DNA from: Roseiarcus sp963772555
GTDB taxonomy: Bacteria > Pseudomonadota > Alphaproteobacteria > Rhizobiales > Beijerinckiaceae
Length of the DNA: 64,000 bases
Direction of reading: 5' to 3'
Assembly (NCBI GenBank): GCA_963772555.1
Contig: CAVYXQ010000001.1
Span: 310,001-374,000 of the forward strand
Translations under genes and position numbers: made by a program
Part shown: in pieces, positions 35,470 to 45,644 of the stretch
Layout of the letters: each line of letters starts with the position of its first letter
Position numbering within the stretch: the first letter of the stretch is position 1
The notes under the pieces: model-generated
The model's input: the letters and a program-made list of their open reading frames with translations, nothing else
Told to the model about the DNA's origin: nothing
Database searches by the model: none

Positions 35470-35562
35470 TCCTTTACGGGCCCTGTCTCGCTGACTTCGG
35501 CCATGAAGTTGTCTGCGTCGATTGTGATGAGGCCAAGGTCCCACCGCTTCGGGACGGTCGCG
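35470..35562 (+). pseudogene. UDP-glucose dehydrogenase N-terminal fragment
   Basis: The frame reads YGPCLADFGHEVVCVDCDEA and LRDGRA, matching the second part of the NAD-binding Rossmann domain of UDP-glucose 6-dehydrogenase (G-ACLADFGHEVVCVD). Only about 30 codons are left. A longer decayed homologue is at 58444-59593. Confidence 0.6.
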
Positions 35563-36013
35563 CTTCAACTGTACTATATAAGCTTGTATAAGCTTGGCCG
35601 CAGCAAAGGCGGCCGCCGCCAACCAGACCGGGGGGTATTTGGCTTGGGGACCAGCCTCGAGGAGGCGGGTCGGGAGCAACGACGATTACCACAACAGTCG
35701 GCCCATCGACGAGGTAGGACCTGGGGGTTCAACGCGCGAACTCGGAAAAGAGCGGCGGCGCCTTTGGTCAAGCTCCGGTTGATTGCTAGGCGCTTCGTGC
35801 CCTGGTCCCGTTTCGAGTGGGGACCTCGGCATTTACCTCGTCACACAGGTCTGTTGCTCAATTGGCGGTGTCATGAGGCAAGAAACGTCGCGATTGTTAC
35901 GATCGGGGTAAACAGCGTCGCGTTGGTCAACCCGCCGCCCAGTGCCCGCTGATAAAGTCTGTCGTATGTGCGGCGCCCGCGCCGGCGCTCCAAGAGAGGT
36001 GGGAATGCGCTAA
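35563..36013. other. Stretch without a supported gene
   Basis: Several short frames are open but none is recognised. It is probably degraded sequence between the UGD fragment and the IS element. Confidence 0.4.
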
Positions 36014-36867
36014 GAGCCCGTCCGGGAAGTTAACGAATCGTTGGAATCGCTTATGATTCAAGGAAGGCGGCCCGAATCAGGGGGGTCGCCGATGTGGACC
36101 AACGAAAATCGCGCTCGCTACGACCGCAGTCTGCTGCGCTATCCGAGCGATCTGACCGACGCGGAATGGGCGCATGTCGGGCCGCTCATTCCGCCGGCCA
36201 AGCGCGGCGGCAACCGACGCCATGTCGATGAGCGCGACGTCGTCAACGGCCTGATGTACGTCCTCAGCACCGGCTGCCAATGGCGCGCCGTGCCGAAGGA
36301 TCTGCCGCCGCGTTCGACGCTTTACGATTACTTCGATCGCTGGAGTTGGGACGGCACGCTCGATCGCATCCACGACGCTCTCTACGTGAAGTGTCGCCAA
36401 GCCGCCGCTCGCGAGGCGAGCCCGACCGCCGCGATCATCGACAGCCAGAGCGTCAAGAGCGCGGAAAAAGGGGGGCCTGCATCGATCCGGCGGGTTATGA
36501 CGCCGGCAAGAAGATCACGGGCAAAAAGCGCCACATCCTCGTCGATACGCAGGGCCTGTTGATGCATGCGATCGTCCACGCCGCCGACATCCAGGACCGC
36601 GACGGCGGCGCGGCGTTGATGGCGACCTTGTTCGGCGCCTTTCCGTTCCTGACCAGGCTCTTTGCCGACGGCGGTTATCGGGGGTCACAATTTCAGAGCG
36701 CAATCGGGCGAACTCTGGCGCGCGTCATGGTCGAGATCGTCAAGCGGTCGGATCAGGCCAAGGCCTTCGTCGTCCTGCCCAAGCGCGCTCGCCTTCCTCC
36801 GCCTCGCCTCCATCCGCCTCATGCTGCGAAAACTATGCAATCCCACATAATGTTTCCGGACAGACTC
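36014..36867 (+). mobile_element. IS5-family (IS427-like) insertion sequence, internally deleted
   Basis: Ends GAGCCCGTCCGGG and (reverse complement) GAGTCTGTCCGGA are inverted repeats. The element is flanked by TAA on both sides (36011-36013 and 36868-36870), as expected for the TNA targets of this IS5 subgroup. The length is 854 bases. About 85 bases that should encode the catalytic-Glu helix are missing, so it cannot move by itself. Confidence 0.8.
36092..36850 (+). pseudogene. IS427-type transposase, two frames and a catalytic-region deletion
   Basis: Frame one starts MWTNENRARYDRSLLRYPSD and reaches IIDSQSVKSAEKGG. At an A5G6 run (36466-36476) the protein continues in the -1 frame (ACIDPAGYDAGKKITGKKRH, LFADGGYRG). 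Frameshifting at such runs is known for this group, so this one may be programmed. After FVVLPKR, the expected RWIVERTFGW and RCRRLAKDWE region with the DDE glutamate is gone, and the C-terminus LAFLRLASIRLMLRKLCNPT is in yet another frame. The missing region is present in the remnant at 16623-16759. Confidence 0.78.
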
Positions 36868-37001
36868 TAAGATTGGTGGTTCTTCAATGCGCCCCCGGAC
36901 GCAACGATGACGTCGCTCCGCCCCCAAATAGCCTATCTCCGGCAGCAGTGTGAACTTGCTCACGGGTGTGATATGGAGGTCCCCCGAAGCCTGAGGTGCG
37001 T

Positions 37002-39296
37002 ATGCTAGACGTCAACAAGGGTCAAGTTGTGCTGCCCAGCGGTTTAGCCCCGGCCGCTGCAGACGAGGCTTCCGTCGGGGAAATGCTCGCGTACGCGATT
37101 GCCGTTGCACGACGGCAAGTACTTGTCGTCCTTCTTTTTGCAAGTCTTGGCACGGGGCTTGGCGCAGTTGCCTTCCTCAAAGCCATTCCAACCTATACGG
37201 CTACGGCGACGCTACTGATCGATACCCGGAAAATCGAAATCTTGCGGGAGCCCGCCGTTTCAGGCGAAATGCCCATAGGAGCCCTGGGCGCAATGGAAAG
37301 CCAAGTAGAGGTATTGAAGTCTGATGAAGTCGCGCTTGCGGTGGTCAAAAAGCTACGACTCTCAGATGATCCAAGATTCATATCCGTGGGAAAGCCCGGG
37401 TTTGTCGCGAGGTTATTGCACAATTATCTTCCTGTGTTTTTTCCTGAACGACCTCTGCCCAGCGATGCGGAGCGAATGGAACAGGCGCTGAATGCGTTTT
37501 CTCGAAGGCTATCGGTCAACCGGGTCGGCAACACGTACGCGATTGAAATCGGCTTTAAATCGCAATACCCAGAGCTCGCCGCGCAAGTGGCGAATGGCAT
37601 CGCCGAGGCGTACATCGATCGGCAGCGAACGTCCGAGAATGACGCAGCGCGCCAAGCAAGCGACTGGCTCGAAACGCGCATTCCAGAGTTACGCGCTAAG
37701 AGCGAGGCCGCGCAGAGGGCGGTTGTTGAATACAAGAGGGACAATAACATCGTCGAAACGGGTAATGGCAAATTGGTGAACGATGAGCAAATCAGTGATC
37801 TCAACACCAAATTGAACGTCGCGCGCGACAACTCGGTCAAGGCCAAGTCCAGGCTCGATCAGCTCAATGCAATCGGCGCCGCAGCCCTCCCGAACGCGGG
37901 CGTGAATGCGTCGATCGACAATGGCGATAAGAACGAGGTTTTAGACAAATTACGGGATCAGTACTTTGACGCGGCTTCCCGTGAGGCTGATCTTTCTGTA
38001 AAATTGGGGACCAACAATCCGAGTATCGTTAGCCTTCGCAAACAAAAAGCTCAGTTGCGTTCCGAGATATCTGATGAACTTGAACGGCTGAGAGAATCCG
38101 CCAAGATTGATTACGCGACCGCCGAGTTGCGTGCGGCCGAAATAGGGAAGGACTATGCCACGGCGGTTGCACAGTCGCAGGCGGCTAACCAGGCGCAGGT
38201 GAAGCTGCGGGAATTGGAGGCGTCTTCTCGAGCGTACCAAGACCTGTACAATACTTTCATAAATCGCTACAACGCTTCCCTTCAACAGGCGGCGTCGCCA
38301 GTCGCAGAGGCAAACGTCATTACGCGGGCAACGCCGCTTGTCCCAAGAGATTACAAGAAGACCTACAAGGTCGCTGTTCTGTTTCCGATCGCGGGACTGG
38401 CCTTAGGCCTGGGCGGAGCGCTGTTGCGAGAACTTCTGGCGGGCCGCGTCTTTCTGACGAGCAAATCAGTTCAATCGCGATTGCATATGGCCTGCGTTGG
38501 CGTCCTTTCGAAGGTCGAAGCCGGCAAAGGGCCGAGAAGTTCAAAACATGCACGGCGCGGCACGGCTCCAAGGACCCTTGTGCGCGGGGACAGGGGGATC
38601 AGTTGGACCGTCGTCGACTACCCATTCTCGCGGTTCTCGGAAGGCGTCCGGTCGATTAAGGTAGCGATCGACTTGGAGAACAGAGCGAGGTCGAGCAGTG
38701 TGATCGGGTTCACCTCCGCGGTCCCTAACGAAGGGAAATCGACCATTGCATTGGCTGTCGGACAACTCATTGCACGAAACGGCGCTCCGGTTATCGTCGT
38801 CGATTGCGACCTGAGAAATCCCTCTCTCACCCGATCAGTGGCCCCGGACGCGACCAGCGGGATCGCAGAATTAGTTGCAGGGGAAGTGCTGTTCGACGAT
38901 GTTGTGTGGAAGGATGGTTCGACGCAATTGGCATTCCTACCGGCGATCCCGCACTCTGGACCTCCCGACCCGTCGTCCATTCTCGCCTCCACTGAATTGA
39001 AACGGACTTTTGATGAATTACGAAATCGATATGAGTTTATAATAGTGGATCTGTCTCCGCTTGCACCCGTGATAGATGTTTGTGCGACGACTGAACTAAT
39101 AAACTCCTATGTGCTTATCATTGAATGGGGACGTACAAATATCGATATTGTGCAGCACGCCCTTCGCGCGGCGCCGGGCGTTCGCGAATCTATACTTGGT
39201 GCGGCTCTGAATAAAGCCGATGTAAAGCAGCTAGCGAAATATGATCCATACTTAACAAGTTATTACTTCCAAAAAGGCGATCAGCAGCATGGGTAG
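37002..39296 (+). CDS. Wzz-type polysaccharide co-polymerase fused to BY-kinase
   Basis: 764 residues from ATG 37002 (GAGG 5 bases before; the GTG at 36996 is an alternative). The Wzz domain is at about 25-330 with a first transmembrane helix (VLVVLLFASLGTGLGAVAFL). A long coiled-coil region about 200-430 precedes a second helix near 455. The ATPase/kinase domain from about 545 has Walker A SAVPNEGKSTIAL near 572, Walker A' VIVVDCDLRNPSL near 602 and VDLSPLAPVIDV. The C-terminus has a few tyrosines (YDPYLTSYYF) that may be autophosphorylated. It controls chain length and export of an exopolysaccharide through the Wzx/Wzy pathway; no Wzx/Wzy or OPX gene is in the window. Confidence 0.9.
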   Translation: MLDVNKGQVVLPSGLAPAAADEASVGEMLAYAIAVARRQVLVVLLFASLGTGLGAVAFLKAIPTYTATATLLIDTRKIEILREPAVSGEMPIGALGAMESQVEVLKSDEVALAVVKKLRLSDDPRFISVGKPGFVARLLHNYLPVFFPERPLPSDAERMEQALNAFSRRLSVNRVGNTYAIEIGFKSQYPELAAQVANGIAEAYIDRQRTSENDAARQASDWLETRIPELRAKSEAAQRAVVEYKRDNNIVETGNGKLVNDEQISDLNTKLNVARDNSVKAKSRLDQLNAIGAAALPNAGVNASIDNGDKNEVLDKLRDQYFDAASREADLSVKLGTNNPSIVSLRKQKAQLRSEISDELERLRESAKIDYATAELRAAEIGKDYATAVAQSQAANQAQVKLRELEASSRAYQDLYNTFINRYNASLQQAASPVAEANVITRATPLVPRDYKKTYKVAVLFPIAGLALGLGGALLRELLAGRVFLTSKSVQSRLHMACVGVLSKVEAGKGPRSSKHARRGTAPRTLVRGDRGISWTVVDYPFSRFSEGVRSIKVAIDLENRARSSSVIGFTSAVPNEGKSTIALAVGQLIARNGAPVIVVDCDLRNPSLTRSVAPDATSGIAELVAGEVLFDDVVWKDGSTQLAFLPAIPHSGPPDPSSILASTELKRTFDELRNRYEFIIVDLSPLAPVIDVCATTELINSYVLIIEWGRTNIDIVQHALRAAPGVRESILGAALNKADVKQLAKYDPYLTSYYFQKGDQQHG

Positions 39297-39419
39297 AATG
39301 CAGCACGGGTAGAACTCGCCTTTTGCTTGCTGGCGCACATGAGCCGAAGCGAAGCGGTGCAGTTTCGCATGTTCTTGGCGCCCCGGCTGGCCGATAGCCG
39401 TTCATGTGAATATAAGTCA

Positions 39420-39612
39420 CCCGAGGTGGGAGTGTGGGAGTGCAAGTATCACGTCGTTTTCATTCCGAAGTTTCGTCGCAAGGTTCAGTACAGCGAGCTG
39501 CGCACACGCCGGGGAGGTGTTCGGCAAGCTTAATGGAACACTGAGAGAGCCGGGTCGGGGAGGGGCGCCGTCCAGACATGCCCGACCGCGTCCACCATGA
39601 CGCTGTCAATTC
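39420..39612 (+). mobile_element. IS200/IS605-type TnpA 5' fragment
   Basis: The frame reads VGVWECKYHVVFIPKFRRKV followed, after a shift, by GEVFGKLNGTLREPG. These match the start of IS200-type TnpA (CKYHVVFIPKYRRK). The HUH histidines (LLPDHVHMM region) appear only as degenerate PDRVHHDAV. It is a remnant. Confidence 0.65.
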
Positions 39613-39661
39613 CACCCACGAGAGTAACAATCCCCCCGCAAAGCCGGGCTGTCAGGATCTG

Positions 39662-39706
39662 AGCCGCTCAAAGCGGCTAATGGGGACGCGCGAGGGTCCC
39701 CATTTT
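39662..39706 (+). terminator. Double hairpin, the second with a T-run
   Basis: AGCCGCT/AGCGGCT forms one stem at 39662-39678. AATGGGGA/TCCCCATT forms a second at 39679-39704, followed by TT. It may end transcription from the kinase gene or be an IS end structure. Confidence 0.5.
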
Positions 39707-39789
39707 ACTGGGCCGCTTGAAGGAGGCAGGTCGGCGACGGAGGTTCAGTTGGTGTTTAGTGGCGTGAAAGGCAGCGTGTCGACAGTTGG

Positions 39790-42489
39790 ATGGGCGTCAT
39801 GTTCGCGAGAGTAGATCCGGCCCCCAATGATTTGACCGTAGTTCGCGACAGCGATCCTTCCGAAACGGCTGAGTGGCTGGACGCGCTAGAGTCCGTGTTT
39901 CACACGGCAGGAGTGGAGCGCGCTGAGTTCATCCTGGCTGCGCTTGACCGAAAGGCGAACGATCTCGGCATCGTTCCCGACGGGCTGCTCTTCGCGCCTT
40001 ACCGAAACACGATCCCACTCGAAAAACAGAGCGCGTTCCCCGGCGATCTCAATATTGAGACGCGGATCACTGCGATCATTCGCTGGAATGCGCTGGCCAT
40101 GGTCGTGCGCGCCAACAGGGCGCTTGGCGAGCTCGGCGGTCATGTCGCAAGCTACGCCTCTGTCGCCGAGATTTTCGAGGTCGGCTTCAATCATTTTTTC
40201 CGCGCAACGACCGACGAATGCGGTGGCGACGTCGTCTTTTTCCAACCTCACTCAGCCCCGGGCGTCTACGCTCGTGCCTTCCTCGAGGGGAGGCTCACCG
40301 AGGAGCAGTTGAAGCGCTACCGGCAGGAGATCCAAAGCCCCGGCCTCTCCTCTTATCCCCATCCGTGGTTGATGCCCGACTTCTGGCAGGTTCCCACGGG
40401 ATCTATGGGCATCGGCCCGATAAGTGCGATCTACCAAGCGCGCTTCATGCGCTACCTGCGCGACCGCGGTCTTCTTAACACGGATGGATGGCGCGTCTGG
40501 GGGGTCTTCGGCGACGGCGAGATGGACGAGCCGGAATCAATCGCGGCCCTGTCATTGGCCGTACGCGAGAAACTCGACAACCTGACCTTCATCATCAATT
40601 GCAATCTCCAGAGACTTGACGGGCCGGTACGTGGCAATGGCCAAATTATACAAGAACTGGAGATGACCTTTCGTGGAGCCGATTGGAACGTCATCAAGGT
40701 TCTCTGGGGCTCGGAATGGGACGCCATCTTCGCCCGAGACGCCAACAATGCGCTGCTGCGCCGCTTCGCCGCGACCGTCGATGGCAAGTACCAGACACTT
40801 GGCGCCAGGGACGGCGCCTACAATCTCGCGCATTTCTTCGAGGAGGATCCCGAAGTCCGCGCGCTCGTTGCGCATATGTCGTCGCGGGATATTGATGCGC
40901 TAAAGCGGGGCGGCCACGATTTCAGGAAACTTTTTGCGGCCATGGAGGCGGCGAAATCGACCAAAGGACGACCTACCGTCATCCTTGCCAAGACGAAGAA
41001 AGGCTTTGGCATGGACGGTGCGGGAGAGTGCCGCATGACCGCTCACCAGGCAAAGAAACTCGATCTCGATGCACTCCTCGCCTACCGCGATCGCTTCGGT
41101 TTGCCGCTCAGTGATGAGCAGGTTGAGAATCTCGAATTCTACCGACCCGCAGATGATAGCGCAGAACTCGCCTATCTCCGCGGCCGGCGCCAAGCGCTGG
41201 GCGGTTACCTACCGGCCCGTCGGCGCGATGCGCGCCCGGTCGCCGCGCCCGCGCTCGAAAGCTATGCGGATTTTGCGCTCCACGCCGGCGGGAAGAAAAT
41301 GTCGACGACCATGGCGGTTGTTCGCCTCATCAGTAATCTTCTCAAGGACAAGGAGCTTGGGCCACGCATCGTTCCGATCGTCGCGGACGAAGCTCGCACC
41401 TTCGGCATGGCGCACTTGTTCCGGCAGATCGGCATCTATTCGTCGGTAGGTCAGCTCTATGAGCCGGAAGACGCAGGATCAATGCTCCGTTACAAAGAGT
41501 CGAAGGACGGCCAGCTTCTTGAAGAGGGCATAACCGAAGCCGGCGCCATCTCCTCATGGGTCGCCGCCGCCACATCCTACAGCGTTCATGGCCTCGCAAT
41601 GCTACCGATTTACATTTTCTACTCGATGTTCGGTTTCCAGCGCGTAGGCGACCTCATATGGGCCGCTGCGGACCAGCGAGCCCGCGGGTTCCTGATTGGC
41701 GCGACCGCCGGTCGAACGACCCTCGCCGGCGAAGGGCTCCAGCACCAGGATGGTTCAAGCCATTTGATAGCTGCGACTATTCCGAACTGCCGTGCTTATG
41801 ATCCCGCCTTCGCATATGAAGCGGCAGTGATTCTCGATCGCGGTATCCGCTCAATGATGGAGGAGGGCAGGGACGAGTTCTATTACATTACCGCGATGAA
41901 CGAGAGCTATGACCAACCTTCGATCCCGCTGAGTGCCGAGGCGGACATAATCAAGGGCCTCTACCTCTTCACGTCGCACGGGTCCAAGGAAGCTAATCCC
42001 CTGGTTCGCCTACTTGGTTCGGGCGCCATCTTTCCAGAAGTCGTCGAAGCCGCAAAGATGCTGGACGCCGAGTGGGACGTATCCTCCGAACTCTGGGTAG
42101 CGACCAGCTATTCAGAACTCGCTCGCGACGCGCGTGAAGCGGAACGCCGAAACCGGCTCAGCCCGCTGAAGGAACCGGTCGGCAGCCACTTGACCACCTG
42201 CCTGCCCGGCGTCGCGCCCATCATCGCGGCGTCAGACTATGTTCGCGCTTACCCGCAGATGATCGCCGCCTATGTGGACGCCCGGTTCATCGCGCTTGGA
42301 ACCGACGGCTTCGGACGCAGCGACAGCCGGCGGGCGCTCCGCGCCTTTTTCGAGGTCGACCGGCGCTCTATCGTAATCGCAGCCCTTTCCTCGCTCGCGA
42401 GCGAGCGGCTAATTGCGCCAGAAGTCGTGGCTGACGCTATCGAACGTTACGGCGTGAATCCGTCAGCCCCACCGCCTTGGACTATCTGA
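39790..42489 (+). CDS. aceE: Pyruvate dehydrogenase E1, homodimeric type
   Basis: 899 residues, the usual AceE length. N-terminal FILAALDRKANDLGI; ThDP-binding GVFGDGEMDEPESIAAL with Asn in IINCNLQRLDGPVRGNG; VPIVADEARTFGMAHLFRQI and EEGITEAGAISSWVAAATSY in the second half. It decarboxylates pyruvate and reductively acetylates lipoyl E2. Most alphaproteobacteria use the two-gene PdhA/PdhB form, and no E2/E3 genes are adjacent, so this is probably a second, acquired enzyme. A phosphopantetheinyl transferase follows 150 bases later. The start has no strong ribosome site (ATG 39799 is an alternative). Confidence 0.92.
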   Translation: MGVMFARVDPAPNDLTVVRDSDPSETAEWLDALESVFHTAGVERAEFILAALDRKANDLGIVPDGLLFAPYRNTIPLEKQSAFPGDLNIETRITAIIRWNALAMVVRANRALGELGGHVASYASVAEIFEVGFNHFFRATTDECGGDVVFFQPHSAPGVYARAFLEGRLTEEQLKRYRQEIQSPGLSSYPHPWLMPDFWQVPTGSMGIGPISAIYQARFMRYLRDRGLLNTDGWRVWGVFGDGEMDEPESIAALSLAVREKLDNLTFIINCNLQRLDGPVRGNGQIIQELEMTFRGADWNVIKVLWGSEWDAIFARDANNALLRRFAATVDGKYQTLGARDGAYNLAHFFEEDPEVRALVAHMSSRDIDALKRGGHDFRKLFAAMEAAKSTKGRPTVILAKTKKGFGMDGAGECRMTAHQAKKLDLDALLAYRDRFGLPLSDEQVENLEFYRPADDSAELAYLRGRRQALGGYLPARRRDARPVAAPALESYADFALHAGGKKMSTTMAVVRLISNLLKDKELGPRIVPIVADEARTFGMAHLFRQIGIYSSVGQLYEPEDAGSMLRYKESKDGQLLEEGITEAGAISSWVAAATSYSVHGLAMLPIYIFYSMFGFQRVGDLIWAAADQRARGFLIGATAGRTTLAGEGLQHQDGSSHLIAATIPNCRAYDPAFAYEAAVILDRGIRSMMEEGRDEFYYITAMNESYDQPSIPLSAEADIIKGLYLFTSHGSKEANPLVRLLGSGAIFPEVVEAAKMLDAEWDVSSELWVATSYSELARDAREAERRNRLSPLKEPVGSHLTTCLPGVAPIIAASDYVRAYPQMIAAYVDARFIALGTDGFGRSDSRRALRAFFEVDRRSIVIAALSSLASERLIAPEVVADAIERYGVNPSAPPPWTI

Positions 42490-42639
42490 TATATGACTCG
42501 CTGTTAGCTCTGTGGGTCGTCGGCCGTGTGGGCCCTTGCGTGCGGCTTGCTGTGACGAATACCGGTACGGTCGGCCCAGGCCAATTCAGCTGGATCTGAG
42601 AACTTTCCAGCCTTGGCCTTACGACGTAAGAAGTTTGCG

Positions 42640-43296
42640 ATGTTAGACCGATTGCTACCTGCCGACGTCGTCGCGGAAGAAGCGAACGATGGCAGCTTGG
42701 CCGAACCTCTATTGACGGAAGAAGCTACGCTGATGCATGGCGCATCGCCGGAACGGCTGCGCGAATTCACGATCGCAAGAAGTTGCGCACGCCGCGCGCT
42801 GGCCAAACTGGGGTTTCCGTCCCTGCCAATTCTGCGCGGTTCCTTTCGTGAACCCTTGTGGCCAGATAGCGTTGTCGGTAGCATCACGCACTCTCGAGGC
42901 TACTACGCGGTCGCTGTCGCCCGTCGAGAGCGCTTGATCTCGATTGGCATTGATGCCGAAGTAAACCAGCCGCTTCCTCGGGGCGTTCTCGAGATCATAG
43001 CTTGCGATGAAGAAGTCGACCGGCTCAATAGCCAGCATTGTCAAAGCGTCTGTTGGGAGCGGGCGCTGTTCAGCGCAAAAGAGAGTGTTTTCAAGGCGTG
43101 GTTCCCTATCACCGGCCGTTGGCTCGGATTTGAGGACGTGACGGTCAATTTCGAATCCGAGAACAACCGATTTAGGGCACGCTTCCTTGCTGAAAAACCT
43201 ATTGTTGACGGGCGCCTGATGGCGTCCTTCGATGGCAAGATCATTGTTCAGGCCGGATTGATCATAACCGCTGTGTTGGTCGAGCGATGGTCATGA
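42640..43296 (+). CDS. Sfp/EntD-type 4'-phosphopantetheinyl transferase
   Basis: 218 residues from ATG 42640. Motifs: VGSITHSRGYYAVAVARR (P1/P2), SIGIDAEVNQPL (Mg-binding Asp) and WERALFSAKESVFKAWFP (the W-x-KES-x-K motif). It transfers phosphopantetheine from CoA to carrier proteins. Its likely clients are the broken NRPS just downstream and the two ACPs at 31.0 and 60.3 kb. Confidence 0.9.
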   Translation: MLDRLLPADVVAEEANDGSLAEPLLTEEATLMHGASPERLREFTIARSCARRALAKLGFPSLPILRGSFREPLWPDSVVGSITHSRGYYAVAVARRERLISIGIDAEVNQPLPRGVLEIIACDEEVDRLNSQHCQSVCWERALFSAKESVFKAWFPITGRWLGFEDVTVNFESENNRFRARFLAEKPIVDGRLMASFDGKIIVQAGLIITAVLVERWS

Positions 43297-44027
43297 TTCG
43301 TTTCGGCTCCGGGCGGGCGCGCTGACGCTCAGCCCTTGTTGGGTAAGTCCAAAAAGCAACGTTAAACTAAACTCATGGTCAGAGATAAAGACAAAGACTG
43401 GGTGATTAGCTCGGGAAAATCACGTCGATCGGCATCCGAGAACAATAGCGCTACCTCGAGCCACCTCCCTGCATCCCACGCGTTGGTCGAGGGCTAATTT
43501 GCTTAAGCATATCGACTTTCTGGAGGTCACGCCCGCCTCGGGCGTGCATCGGAAATAAGTTCACTGTCGGCCATCCTGTGACTACGGCTCCACGGCGGCA
43601 GAGAAACGATATGCATCTCGCAAGGGAAGTTTTGAATTGGGCTCGGGTTGGCCGCAAGGCCGCAAGTTGGTGATGATATTGAAGTCTTGACGAAAATGTT
43701 ACATCGTGGTTGGTTGCATTGGCGGCGGTCATTCGGCTCATCATAGGGGATGTCATGAAATCGTCACTGCCTGCTGGCCTTTCTGCGGATTCCGTGGCCG
43801 AACGCAAACGTCGCAACTGACGTTGAGCAGAGCTCGGCGCGATTTTTTTGGCGTCAGTTGAGCCAAGAGGTTGTCTACCGGATGTCAGAATTTGTGTCGC
43901 CAGGCTTCCATCTGTCTGCGCTTTTGCTCCCTCTCGCTAATGTGGGGAAATAATCGCGTCACGCCCTAAACGGAGGTCAACGAAAGACGTTCCGTGGACA
44001 ACTCATTCCTGTCGCGGAGAAACCGGG
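43297..44027. other. 730-base intergenic region before the NRPS locus
   Basis: No supported gene. A short T-run lies near 43845. Open frames here lack starts and motifs. It presumably includes the promoter for the AMP-ligase/NRPS genes, which I could not define. Confidence 0.45.
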
Positions 44028-45644
44028 ATGCTTCATACAGTCTTGAAAGGCGAAACCGATACGGTTCGCAATCTCATTGACCAAATGGCTTCGGCTCAGC
44101 CGGAAGTCGCTTTTTTGATCAGCCCGGAGACGGGACTCGCGTTGACCTTCGAGGAGTTCCGCGAGCAGGCGAGGCGTTTGTGCGGGCGGTGTCGGCAAAT
44201 GGGCTTGCAGCCTGGTGACAAAATCGCCTTCCTGATGGATAATGGGCTGTTCACCGCGCAGCTTCTTCTAGGAACGATGTACGGGGGCTTTGTATCGGTC
44301 CCGCTAAACGTGCGCGCCGGCGTGGCTCAACTCTCGTACATGCTCGGCCATTGTGACGCCAAGGTCGTATTCGCGGGCGGCCAATATGCCGCGCTCATCA
44401 GGCAAGTGATGAAAGAAATTGAACGGCCGGTTGACGTGGTGTCCGCCGATATCGACAGTTTCTACGAAGAGAACGGCCCGTCATGCGTAATCGACGAGTT
44501 CCCCTCGCTCGGTGCTGAGGACGCCGCTCTGATTATGTACAGCTCCGGAACCACAGGGCAACCGAAAGGAGCCGTCCATACGCATAGGTCTATTCTCGCC
44601 CATGGAAAAAACTCCATTCTTTCACATAAGCTCACAGCAGCGGATCGATCTCTTCTTGTACTCCCCCTTTATCACATCAACGCCGAATGCGTGACTTTGA
44701 TTCCGGCCCTCATGAGCGGAGGTTCGGTGGTCATACCGCATGGATTTATTGTAAGCGAGTTTTGGAACTGGCTGGACGACCACCGCTGCACCTGGTCGGC
44801 CTTGGTGCCGACAATTATCTCGCAGCTCCTTGATTGGAAGGACCCACAGGCAGAAAGTAGGGCGGCCGCCTTCGGGCGCATTCGTTTTTTGCGCACTTCG
44901 TCGGCTCCGCTGTCGCCGTCGTTGCATCGCGAATTCCTCGACAAGTTCAAGTTGCCGCTCATTCAGGCGATGGGGTCGTCGGAAGCGGGCAATGTCTTCT
45001 CAAATCCTGTGCCGCCCGGCACAAATAAGATTGGATCGCCGGGCCTCCCATGGGGCTTTGAGGCGAAGATCGTCGGTCGCGAGGGAGAGGAATTGCCCCC
45101 CGGCGAGGCGGGTGAGGTTCTGATCCGCGGCGACGGAATGATGCGGGGCTATTACAAGGACCCGGCCGGAACGGCGGCGGCGCTGGACGCTGAAGGGTGG
45201 CTGCACACCGGCGATCTCGCTCATCAGGATGAGGATGGCTACTTCTTCGTCGTTGGCCGCTCGAAGGAATTGATCATCAAAGGCGGAATGAACATCGCTC
45301 CCAAGCAGATCGATGAAATTCTGGAATCACATCCGGCGGTTTTGGAGGCTGCCGCGGTGGGCGTTCCCGATCGCTATGTCGGCGAGGATGTTGTCGCGTT
45401 CGCTGTTTTGCGGGATGGAATGAAGTGCGACGAAGGGGAACTGCTCAGTTTCTGCGAGAGCCGTCTCGGCCACTTCAAGACGCCAAGTCGCATCCATTTT
45501 GTTCGCGATTTGCCGAAGGGGCCTTCGGGCAAGGTCCAACGGCTAAAGCTGCAGGAGGAGGCGGCGGAACGCTCCGTTTCCTTCATCGCGGCCACGGGAA
45601 CGATCGATAGGCTGGCTTCTTCCGTGGCCACGGCGACGACGTGA
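44028..45644 (+). CDS. Acyl-CoA ligase-like adenylating enzyme, probably the NRPS loading part
   Basis: 538 residues with complete ANL motifs: MYSSGTTGQPKGAVHTHRSI, GSSEAGNVFSNP, GWLHTGDLAHQDEDGYFFVV, KELIIKGGMNIAPKQIDEIL and the catalytic lysine in KGPSGKVQRLKL. It resembles fatty-acyl or small-acid CoA ligases rather than an amino-acid A domain. A TGA at 45642 ends it, but the same frame continues directly into a carrier domain (TPIEQIIAETWATLLKQ). The stop may therefore be a point mutation (CGA or GGA to TGA) in what was one long NRPS protein. Confidence 0.82.
   Translation: MLHTVLKGETDTVRNLIDQMASAQPEVAFLISPETGLALTFEEFREQARRLCGRCRQMGLQPGDKIAFLMDNGLFTAQLLLGTMYGGFVSVPLNVRAGVAQLSYMLGHCDAKVVFAGGQYAALIRQVMKEIERPVDVVSADIDSFYEENGPSCVIDEFPSLGAEDAALIMYSSGTTGQPKGAVHTHRSILAHGKNSILSHKLTAADRSLLVLPLYHINAECVTLIPALMSGGSVVIPHGFIVSEFWNWLDDHRCTWSALVPTIISQLLDWKDPQAESRAAAFGRIRFLRTSSAPLSPSLHREFLDKFKLPLIQAMGSSEAGNVFSNPVPPGTNKIGSPGLPWGFEAKIVGREGEELPPGEAGEVLIRGDGMMRGYYKDPAGTAAALDAEGWLHTGDLAHQDEDGYFFVVGRSKELIIKGGMNIAPKQIDEILESHPAVLEAAAVGVPDRYVGEDVVAFAVLRDGMKCDEGELLSFCESRLGHFKTPSRIHFVRDLPKGPSGKVQRLKLQEEAAERSVSFIAATGTIDRLASSVATATT

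Noticed and set aside
35594..35782. Short plus-strand frame after the UGD fragment
   Set aside because: Could be a transposase fragment but I could not match it to a family with confidence.
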